Shown here: positions 6,302-11,178 of the stretch, in pieces
Layout of the letters: each line of letters begins with the position of its first letter
Numbering within the stretch: the stretch's first letter is position 1
NCBI GenBank assembly: GCA_051867915.1
Contig: JBJDZJ010000118.1
Span: 1-11,178, forward strand
DNA from: CAKSQF01 sp051867915
GTDB lineage: Bacteria > Bacillota > Clostridia > Oscillospirales > CAG-272
DNA length: 11,178 bases
Reading direction: 5' to 3'
Position numbers and translations under genes: made by a program
The notes under the pieces: model-generated
Told to the model about the DNA's origin: nothing
The model's input: only the letters and a program-made list of their open reading frames with translations
The model's database searches: none

Positions 6302-6742
6302 TCAATTGCTATGACTCAGATACAGTAGCAAATTTTGAGTTCTTTTACTCACATAAGCATCTTCATCTTTTGACAACTGCCGGAGATACTCCAAATAATT
6401 TAACGGTCTTCTGCGATACAGAAGTTCTCCGATTTGCCATCTCACATTTGGCTGAATATTTGATACTCCGAGATTCACATATTGTTCCAATTTTTTGTCG
6501 TCACAATGAACTGCTAAATAATCTAATACATCTTCTGTTTCATTATCTATAGCCATAATCATCAAAACATCCTCTATTTCCTGCCGGGAGCATACTTCCT
6601 TATCAATGATGCTTTTGGCATAATTCAACAATTCATCAAATTGAGGATAATAGAACTCATCAATCAAATTCGAATTTTGCTGTGCATACTGCTCGGGTGA
6701 GAGGTTCGCCCACTCCCAAAAATCCTTAAGCAATTCGTTCAT
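6302..6742 (-). CDS. HEAT-like repeat protein, possible immunity protein
   Basis: A 146-residue acidic, all-helical protein without signal or membrane segment. After an N-terminal part rich in aromatic residues (FWEWANLSPEQY, EFYYPQFDELLNYAK) come short helix pairs in HEAT-like layout: IEDVLMIMAIDNETEDVLDYL (about 56-76), then NVRWQIGELLYRR (99-111), LNYLEYLRQL and AYVSKRTQNLLLYL (129-142). The 'VRWQIAELL...R...Y+..L..D.d.YV.+R' arrangement is familiar from small HEAT-repeat proteins in Firmicutes genomes, many in immunity gene clusters; that link is from memory and context. ATG 6742 is chosen because GGAGG lies 5 bases before it; an in-frame GTG at 6754 falls at the edge of this ribosome site. 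It is the first gene of the four-ORF minus-strand group, and I found no convincing promoter in the 120 bases between it and hpf. Confidence 0.75.
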   Translation of the reverse strand: MNELLKDFWEWANLSPEQYAQQNSNLIDEFYYPQFDELLNYAKSIIDKEVCSRQEIEDVLMIMAIDNETEDVLDYLAVHCDDKKLEQYVNLGVSNIQPNVRWQIGELLYRRRPLNYLEYLRQLSKDEDAYVSKRTQNLLLYLSHSN

Positions 6743-6825
6743 ATTTTCCTCCACTTAAATTAGCTTTTCTGAAACAATAAACTATGACAAATACCGCAAA
6801 ACCAGAATTCAATATATCGAATTTA

Positions 6826-6853
6826 CGGCGGCTGATCCGAAAATCAGCCGCCG
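6826..6853 (-). terminator. Hairpin after hpf, probable weak terminator
   Basis: A perfect 11-bp stem (CGGCGGCTGAT / ATCAGCCGCCG, 6-base loop) stands 9 bases after the hpf stop codon. On the minus strand it is followed by TAAATTCGATATATT, not a proper U tract, so termination may be partial. It could also protect the hpf message from 3' decay while letting some transcription run into the HEAT-like gene group. Confidence 0.55.
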
Positions 6854-6862
6854 GATACCTGT

Positions 6863-7402
6863 TTATTCTTCCGGAGTTATGTTTCCGTAGTTGCCGTCCT
6901 TGCGCTTATATACGACATTGACCAGTCCCGTTGCGTCATTGACATAGACAAAGAAGTTATGACCCAGAAGATTCATCTGCATAATGGCCTCGTCTACCGA
7001 CATGGGTTTGAATCTGAAGGTCTTTGTACGGACCAGATAGCTTTCCTCCGTATCGTCCAATGGCATATCCTCATCGGGAACATAGTTGTCCGATCCTTTC
7101 ACAAAAACTCCCTGACGAAGTTTCTTCTCCAGTCTTGTCTTATTCTTGCGAATCTGCCGCTCGATGGCATAAACACACTTGTCAAGCGCATTCATGGCGG
7201 TCGTATCGGACTGCTCGCTTCGATAGATCGTTCCCTGACTGAGGATGGTCAGCTCGATCGTTTCACGGTTCGGTTCCTTTCCCACCTTTACCTTTGCGGA
7301 CGCATCGTCCTGGAAAAACTTGTCGAACTTGGCAAGTTTTTTCTCGATATGCTCCTTCTGGATGGTAACCTCGCTGAGTTTTCCCGTGATTGTGATCTTC
7401 AT
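6863..7402 (-). CDS. hpf: Ribosome hibernation-promoting factor, long form
   Basis: Long HPF (also called RaiA/YvyD) binds the 30S subunit at the decoding centre and pairs 70S ribosomes into inactive 100S dimers in stationary phase. The 179-residue product has both family domains. The N-terminal beta-alpha-beta-beta-beta-alpha domain covers about 1-97, with MKITITGK, the IEKKLAKFDKFF helix and the basic helix IRKNKTRLEKKLR. An acidic linker (DNYVPDEDMPLDD) follows. The C-terminal dimerisation domain covers about 123-176 (VRTKTFRFKPMSVDEAI, MNLLGHNFFVYVN, VVYKRKDGNYGNI). AAAGGTGG lies 7 bases before ATG 7402. Upstream there is a leader of about 300 bases from a consensus promoter, containing a structured RNA and a terminator (7555-7707), so expression would depend on readthrough, processing or an unseen internal promoter. 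Confidence 0.96.
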   Translation of the reverse strand: MKITITGKLSEVTIQKEHIEKKLAKFDKFFQDDASAKVKVGKEPNRETIELTILSQGTIYRSEQSDTTAMNALDKCVYAIERQIRKNKTRLEKKLRQGVFVKGSDNYVPDEDMPLDDTEESYLVRTKTFRFKPMSVDEAIMQMNLLGHNFFVYVNDATGLVNVVYKRKDGNYGNITPEE

Positions 7403-7554
7403 AAAAATACCACCTTTCTTGTCTTTTCGTAACTCCTCGTTACATTGGTTATGATACTCCGTACCCTGCCGATTGTATTATTTTGACTTGATTTCCGGCT
7501 CAGTTGCGGTAGTCTCCGAATATGATTCAGAATACTTATGTGCCAAACATGCCG
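7403..7554 (-). other. Stretch between the leader RNA terminator and hpf
   Basis: No protein gene is visible here. Just after the U tract the minus strand carries a further GCACATAAG (7543-7535), a copy of the terminator's left arm that can pair with its right arm instead (see findings). Nearer hpf there is a short hairpin GTAAC-GAGGA-GTTAC (7443-7429) that shows a ribosome-site-like GAGGA in its loop. I searched for a second hpf promoter: TACAAT at 7477-7472 is the best -10 candidate but has no fitting -35 box, so I do not call it. Confidence 0.5.
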
Positions 7555-7604
7555 AAAAAAAGCACATAAGATCACAGGGAGAAATTCCCGGCATTCTTAT
7601 GTGC
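7555..7604 (-). terminator. Strong intrinsic terminator of the leader RNA
   Basis: On the minus strand GCACATAAGA (7604-7595) pairs with TCTTATGTGC (7571-7562) to form a 10-bp stem. An inner GGGA/TCCC hairpin and symmetric internal loops lie between the arms, and TTTTTTT follows (7561-7555). This is textbook termination structure placed about 150 bases before hpf and facing towards it. Confidence 0.88.
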
Positions 7605-7707
7605 GAATTTTTCATGGGATAACATCCGATATAAGATCATCATGACTACGAAAAATCAGACCATATGTCGTCGGGAATGGAGGGTTCCTGCGGCGGCTTC
7701 CCTTTGT
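7555..7707 (-). ncRNA. Candidate raiA-motif non-coding RNA upstream of hpf
   Basis: A perfect promoter at 7714-7742 starts transcription near 7707, and an intrinsic terminator ends it near 7555, defining an RNA of about 150 nt with no convincing ORF. It begins ACAAAGGGAAGCCGCCGC; GGGAA near the 5' end can pair with UUCCC 20 bases later, and GACGAC and GUAGUC lie further on, so a compact fold is likely. Established knowledge: the raiA motif is a conserved structured RNA, found by comparative genomics in Clostridia and Actinobacteria, that commonly lies just upstream of raiA (hpf), with effects on sporulation and aggregation reported in Clostridium. Position, size and independent promoter plus terminator fit. 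I could not compare it with the covariance model, so the class is inferred; a terminator-controlled cis-regulator of hpf is the alternative. Confidence 0.65.
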
Positions 7708-7713
7708 GACTAT

Positions 7714-7742
7714 ATTATACCACATCTTTTGTGAATTGTCAA
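7714..7742 (-). promoter_or_regulatory. Consensus sigma-A promoter of the leader RNA and hpf
   Basis: Minus-strand TTGACA (7742-7737), 17 bases, TATAAT (7719-7714), with TGG just before the -10 box (extended -10). Both hexamers match consensus fully, which suggests strong constitutive initiation, as expected for an abundant small RNA rather than for a stationary-phase gene alone. Confidence 0.92.
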
Positions 7743-7874
7743 CAGATTTCAGGATTTATTTAATAATATTTTAGAAATGATACACAATTCTATTTTGCTT
7801 TGCATTTCGTCAAATTGTCTGATGAAACCGGGAGATCAGGCAGGAAGTTTGGCAAAAATAACGGCAAAAAACGC

Positions 7875-7903
7875 TTTACTTTAGTTTGCAAAAGTGCTAT
7901 AAT
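7875..7903 (+). promoter_or_regulatory. Sigma-A promoter for the MATE exporter gene
   Basis: TTTACT (7875-7880), 17 bases, TATAAT (7898-7903) with TGC before it (extended -10). Transcription would start near 7910, about 60 bases before the MATE start. The rest of 7743-7874 is AT-rich and shows no gene; a weaker TTGTCA-17-TTTAAT (7736-7764) on the plus strand overlaps the leader RNA's -35 box and might be a second start. Confidence 0.75.
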
Positions 7904-7969
7904 GATTGAAATTTGAGCCTCTTTTGCGGTCATGCATGGTTTTGCACATAAAGCGAGGAATTCTGATAT

Positions 7970-9337
7970 ATGATAAAAGATATGACGAAAGGCAGCGTTG
8001 TCAGGCAAATCCTGACATTTACGCTTCCGCTGCTTCTTGGAAATTTGTTTCAGCAGCTCTACAATATGGTCGACAGCATCATTGTCGGCAAATTCATCGG
8101 AACGGATGCACTGGCGGCTGTCGGCTCCACCGGATCCATCAACTTTTTGATTATCGGATTTGTACTGGGTATTTCCAGTGGATTCTGCATTCCCGTATCC
8201 CAGTATTTCGGCGCAGTGGACTTCGACAAGCTCCGCAAGACCATTGCCAACATGATCTATCTGAGCGTTGCCATCACTGTGATTCTGACCGCCGTTACCC
8301 TTCTGTTTACAAGAGACATTCTGCTTCTGATGCAGACGCCGGAAGAGATACTGGACGATGCTTACAGCTACATTATCGTCATATTCGGCGGCATGGCTGC
8401 CACCATGTTCTACAATATCCTTGCCGGCATCCTCCGTGCATTGGGGGACAGCAGATCCCCTCTGATCTTTCTGATCATATCTGCCCTTTCCAATGTAGTA
8501 CTGGATTTTCTGTTTATCATTGTATTACCCATGGGTGTCGCCGGTGCAGGATATGCAACGGTTCTTGCCCAGCTTCTTTCGGGCTGTCTTTGCCTTCTGT
8601 ACATCATTCGCAAACGGGATGAACTGAACATCAGTCTGAAAAAAGAAGATTTCAGACCGTCCGTTCATCTCATGAAACGGCTTCTCTATCTGGGTCTGCC
8701 CATGGCCTTCCAGTTCTCCATTACTGCCATTGGAGGCATTATCCTTCAGAGTGCGGTCAACACGCTGGGAAGCAACAGCATCGCCGCCGTTACGGCTGGA
8801 AACAAGACTCAGCAGATTGTGACTCAGCCGATGGAATCGCTTGGTATAACTATGGCAACCTTCGGCGGGCAAAACCGGGGAGCCGGAAAAATTGATCGGG
8901 TAAATGCCGGTGTGAACCGGTGTCTGCTTCTGTCTTTGGCCTACTCGCTTCTCGCAGGTCTGTTCATGTGGTGTTTTGGAGAGCAGATGGCACTGCTATT
9001 TGTCAATGCAAATGATACCGATGTCATTGAGCAAATCGCCCGATTGTATCGGATCGGCGCTGTTTTCTATCCCGCACTCGGCTTCCTTTTTGTGTACCGG
9101 AATACGGTGCAGGGACTGGGATACGGCGTACCCGCCATGCTGGCAGGCGTTTTTGAACTCTTTGCCAGAGCCTTCATTGCCATTACCTTTGTTCCCAAAA
9201 TCGGATTCGACGCCGCCTGCTTTGCGAGTCCCTTTGCCTGGATCATGGCGGATATACTGCTGATTCCGGTATACTATATTGTCATCCGCATGCTGAAAAG
9301 ACAGCTTCGGGAACACCCGAATGTGGCAAAAAACTGA
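7970..9337 (+). CDS. MATE family efflux transporter
   Basis: A 455-residue integral membrane protein of the multidrug and toxic compound extrusion family, which exports cationic drugs and other compounds in exchange for Na+ or H+. The N-terminus is characteristic: MTKGSVVRQILTFTLPLLLG followed by NLFQQLYNMVDSIIVGKFIG, with ALAAVGSTGSI close behind. The second half-bundle starts near residue 240 with LGLPMAFQFSITAIGG, and QPMESLGITMATFGGQNRGAG follows. Length is normal (about 440-470) and twelve hydrophobic helices are expected. The ATG at 7970 has GCGAGGAA 9 bases upstream. It is transcribed from the promoter at 7875-7903, divergent from hpf. No terminator separates it from msrC, so some readthrough into that gene is possible. 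The substrate cannot be told from sequence. Confidence 0.93.
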   Translation: MIKDMTKGSVVRQILTFTLPLLLGNLFQQLYNMVDSIIVGKFIGTDALAAVGSTGSINFLIIGFVLGISSGFCIPVSQYFGAVDFDKLRKTIANMIYLSVAITVILTAVTLLFTRDILLLMQTPEEILDDAYSYIIVIFGGMAATMFYNILAGILRALGDSRSPLIFLIISALSNVVLDFLFIIVLPMGVAGAGYATVLAQLLSGCLCLLYIIRKRDELNISLKKEDFRPSVHLMKRLLYLGLPMAFQFSITAIGGIILQSAVNTLGSNSIAAVTAGNKTQQIVTQPMESLGITMATFGGQNRGAGKIDRVNAGVNRCLLLSLAYSLLAGLFMWCFGEQMALLFVNANDTDVIEQIARLYRIGAVFYPALGFLFVYRNTVQGLGYGVPAMLAGVFELFARAFIAITFVPKIGFDAACFASPFAWIMADILLIPVYYIVIRMLKRQLREHPNVAKN

Positions 9338-9351
9338 TTTCCTGCTATACT
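9323..9351 (+). promoter_or_regulatory. Possible promoter for msrC and the MFS gene
   Basis: A TGCTATACT extended -10 (hexamer 9346-9351) with a GTGGCA -35 (9323-9328, 4 of 6 consensus) and 17-base spacer lies over the end of the MATE gene. It would start transcription near 9358, about 43 bases before msrC. The -35 is weak, so this remains a candidate. Confidence 0.45.
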
Positions 9352-9400
9352 GATTCTGAGGACGCCTGTTTTACCCTAAAAGAAAGTGACGGTCATAAAA

Positions 9401-9898
9401 ATGAGCTATCAATCACCTGTAACAAACGGACGGGACGAAAAGCTGAAACTGCTACCCGATTATCTGCGTGCCTTACTGGAAGGAGAACCCGATCTGATTT
9501 CCAATCTGTCCAATGCTTCTGCCCTGATTTTTGACCTGATGGACGGCATAAACTGGGCTGGGTTCTATCGGGTTAAGGGGGATGCGCTTCTTCTTTCGCC
9601 CTTTCAGGGAAAACCCGCCTGTGTGCGCATCCGATACGGAAAGGGAGTTTGCGGGACAGCATGGAAGCAGGATCAAACAACGGTCGTCCCCGATGTCCAT
9701 GCCTTCCCGGGGCATATTGCCTGCGACTCTGACTCCCGTTCCGAAATCGTCGTCGTTCTTCACAATCCGGACGGCTCTGTTTTCGGAGTTCTGGATCTGG
9801 ATTCGCCCGAAATCAACCGCTTCGGGGATGCGGAAAAATCCGTATTGGAAGAGGTCGGTCGGATTCTGGAAGAGAGGATAGGTGCATCCGTCACATGA
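9401..9898 (+). CDS. msrC: Free methionine-R-sulfoxide reductase (GAF domain)
   Basis: This enzyme (fRMsr) reduces free L-methionine-R-sulfoxide to methionine, with thioredoxin or a similar donor restoring the cysteines; it repairs oxidative damage in the cytoplasm. The 165-residue product is a single GAF domain with the family signatures INWAGFYR (50-57), SPFQGKPACVRI (66-77), GKGVCGTAW (80-88) and VVPDVHAFPGHIACDSDSRS (95-114). The three functional cysteines are present (74, 84, 108) with the same spacing as Cys84, Cys94 and Cys118 of the E. coli enzyme, whose length is also 165. ATG 9401 gives that length; an in-frame GTG at 9386 would add five residues, and neither start has a strong ribosome site. 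It overlaps the following MFS gene by ATGA, so the two are probably translated together. Confidence 0.93.
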   Translation: MSYQSPVTNGRDEKLKLLPDYLRALLEGEPDLISNLSNASALIFDLMDGINWAGFYRVKGDALLLSPFQGKPACVRIRYGKGVCGTAWKQDQTTVVPDVHAFPGHIACDSDSRSEIVVVLHNPDGSVFGVLDLDSPEINRFGDAEKSVLEEVGRILEERIGASVT

Positions 9899-11103
9899 TC
9901 AAAGCAAAATCCTTCAAATCAACTATCGGTGCTTGTTATGTCGGATATATCACCCAATCCATCATCAACAATTTCCCCACTCTGCTTTTTCTGACCTTTC
10001 AAAGTGAGTACTGTCTTTCGCTGGAGCAGATTTCGTTTCTGATTACCGTCAATTTCGGCACTCAGCTGCTGGTCGACCTGCTGTCTGCATATTTTGTAGA
10101 TAAAATCGGCTATCGGAAGTGTCTGTTTGCTTCTCACATTTTTTCAGCAGTCGGACTGCTCTGTCTCGGAATTCTGCCCGATCTTCTTCCGTCCCCTTAT
10201 ATCGGTCTGATTATTGCTTATATCATCGCCGCACTGGGCAGCGGATTGATTGAGGTGCTGGTCAGTCCCGTGGTGGAGGCTTGTCCCACAGACAACAAAT
10301 CTGCGCATATGAGCCTGCTTCATTCCTTTTACTGCTGGGGAACCGTTGCGGTCATTGTGCTGTCTTCCCTTTTCTTCGCCCTTTTCGGAACCGGAAACTG
10401 GCGTTATCTGTCGGCAGTTTGGGCCATTGTTCCCCTTATCAATGCGTTCCTGTTTCTGGCGGTTCCGCTTATGCCGCTGAACAAGGAGGGCGAAACCATG
10501 AAGATCCGTGAGATCTTCTCTATGAAGGTTTTCTACCTGCTCGCTTTGATGATGCTGTGTGCAGGCGCCTGCGAACTTGCCATCGGTCAATGGGCATCTG
10601 CCTATGCAGAAGCGGGACTGAATGTCAACAAAACGGTGGGCGACTTGGCAGGACCCTGTCTGTTTGCCCTGCTTATGGGGTTTTCCCGTCTTCTGTCTTC
10701 CAAACTGACCGGTAAGTTTCCGCTTTCCAACCTAATGCTGTGTTCCTCCGGTCTCTGCATTGTCGCTTACCTGCTGACCTCACTTTCTCCGCTCCCGATT
10801 CTTTCCCTGGTCGGATGCGGGCTGTGCGGATTCTCGGTCGGCATTATGTGGCCGGGAACATACAGCATCGGCAGTGCCTGCTGCCCGAAGGCGGGAACCG
10901 CTTTGTTCGCCCTGCTCGCTCTTGCCGGTGATTTCGGCTGCTCTGTGGGTCCCTTTGTAGTGGGAATGGTCTCAAACGCGATGGGCGGGAAACTGAGCAA
11001 CGGTATTCTGGCAGCCATTCTCTTCCCGATTCTGATTTTCCTCTCTCTGCTGATATTCAGAAAAAAACTGGATGCCATGGGACAGGGATACGACAACAAA
11101 TAA
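9895..11103 (+). CDS. MFS transporter, FucP-like build
   Basis: A 402-residue membrane protein with about twelve hydrophobic helices in two halves joined by a charged loop near 199-209 (NKEGETMKIRE). After helix 2 there is a variant of the MFS loop motif, DLLSAYFVDKIGYRKCL, and a conserved-looking ELAIGQWASAYAEAG segment opens the second half. The helix pattern and the GTQLLVDLLSAYFVDKIGYR region recall the fucose/sugar permease-like branch of MFS proteins. The substrate is unknown. It starts at ATG 9895 inside the msrC stop (ATGA), with AGGTG about 10 bases upstream, and ends at TAA 11103 with no terminator visible before the presumed insertion sequence end. Coupling with a free methionine sulfoxide reductase may point to transport of an amino acid or another small metabolite, but this is only a guess from position. 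Confidence 0.88.
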   Translation: MIKAKSFKSTIGACYVGYITQSIINNFPTLLFLTFQSEYCLSLEQISFLITVNFGTQLLVDLLSAYFVDKIGYRKCLFASHIFSAVGLLCLGILPDLLPSPYIGLIIAYIIAALGSGLIEVLVSPVVEACPTDNKSAHMSLLHSFYCWGTVAVIVLSSLFFALFGTGNWRYLSAVWAIVPLINAFLFLAVPLMPLNKEGETMKIREIFSMKVFYLLALMMLCAGACELAIGQWASAYAEAGLNVNKTVGDLAGPCLFALLMGFSRLLSSKLTGKFPLSNLMLCSSGLCIVAYLLTSLSPLPILSLVGCGLCGFSVGIMWPGTYSIGSACCPKAGTALFALLALAGDFGCSVGPFVVGMVSNAMGGKLSNGILAAILFPILIFLSLLIFRKKLDAMGQGYDNK

Positions 11104-11124
11104 AAAATACAGACAGAGCCGTTT

Positions 11125-11178
11125 TGAAGTGCCCCCTGTCAAGTAGACAGACGAAAAAACAAAAATATTTACAAATGA
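11125..11178. mobile_element. Probable end of an IS3-family insertion sequence (partial)
   Basis: The last 54 bases begin TGAAGTGCCCCCTGTC and continue AAGTAGACAG, which resembles the terminal inverted repeats of IS3-family elements of the IS150 type (TGAA-TG--CCC------AG-AGACA). An A-rich stretch follows, as often seen just before orfA. The transposase would lie beyond the right edge, so neither the second end nor a target duplication can be seen. A small CTGTC/GACAG inverted repeat is present but lacks a T tract, which argues against a terminator for the MFS gene. Confidence 0.45.

Noticed and set aside
7932..7973. A 13-codon ORF in the MATE leader whose TGA overlaps the MATE ATG, as a possible leader peptide.
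   Set aside because: There is no ribosome site before its ATG, the peptide has no run of regulatory codons or drug-arrest motif, and no attenuator hairpin follows. Chance is the simpler explanation.
7790..8008. A 72-codon minus-strand frame covering the MATE promoter and start.
   Set aside because: It overlaps the MATE promoter and N-terminus, has no ribosome site, and its sequence does not look like a real protein.
11136..11150. CTGTC-AAGTA-GACAG as a terminator for the MFS gene.
   Set aside because: The stem is only 5 bp and is followed by A-rich sequence rather than T on the plus strand. It fits better as part of the presumed insertion sequence end.
1..11178. CRISPR arrays, tRNA or rRNA genes, and phage structural genes.
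   Set aside because: No regularly spaced direct repeats, tRNA cloverleaf or rRNA stretch were found on reading both strands, and no protein resembles a phage structural component.

Overview
The window looks like chromosome from a low-to-moderate GC Gram-positive bacterium of the class Clostridia. Evidence: consensus sigma-A promoters with TGnTATAAT -10 boxes, strong purine-rich Shine-Dalgarno sites, a long-form ribosome hibernation factor, a HAAS/DUF1700 + DUF4097 gene pair, and a DUF378 protein. The genus cannot be fixed from sequence reading alone.

Layout. The window opens inside the 3' end of an unidentified membrane protein gene (+), which converges on trmB (-; tRNA m7G46 methyltransferase). 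Divergent from trmB is a three-gene plus-strand envelope cluster: a HAAS/DUF1700-like membrane protein, a DUF4097-like beta-solenoid protein overlapping it by GTGA, and a small DUF378 membrane protein. It ends at a hairpin terminator shared with the convergent ygiQ (-; UPF0313 radical SAM protein), which has a perfect TTGACA-17-TATAAT promoter.

From 5349 to 6742 (-) lies an AT-richer group of small genes that look like stray immunity genes: a HEAT-like protein, a 36-codon ORF, a stand-alone EF-Tu domain III-like protein, and a DUF7336-type protein made of two similar halves. No toxin gene is visible nearby. Next upstream is hpf/raiA (-; long hibernation-promoting factor).

The largest stretch without a protein gene, 7403-7969, is not empty. 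A perfect sigma-A promoter (7714-7742, -) drives an RNA of about 150 nt that ends at a strong intrinsic terminator with seven U, about 150 nt before hpf. Position and build fit the raiA-motif non-coding RNA of Clostridia. The facing promoter at 7875-7903 (+) serves a MATE exporter.

The right end (+) carries the MATE exporter, then msrC (free methionine-R-sulfoxide reductase), overlapping by ATGA an MFS transporter of FucP-like build. The last 54 bases look like the end of an IS3-family insertion sequence whose transposase would lie outside the window.

The most promising leads are the leader RNA before hpf with its thrice-repeated 9-mer, and the immunity-like gene group with the EF-Tu domain III look-alike.
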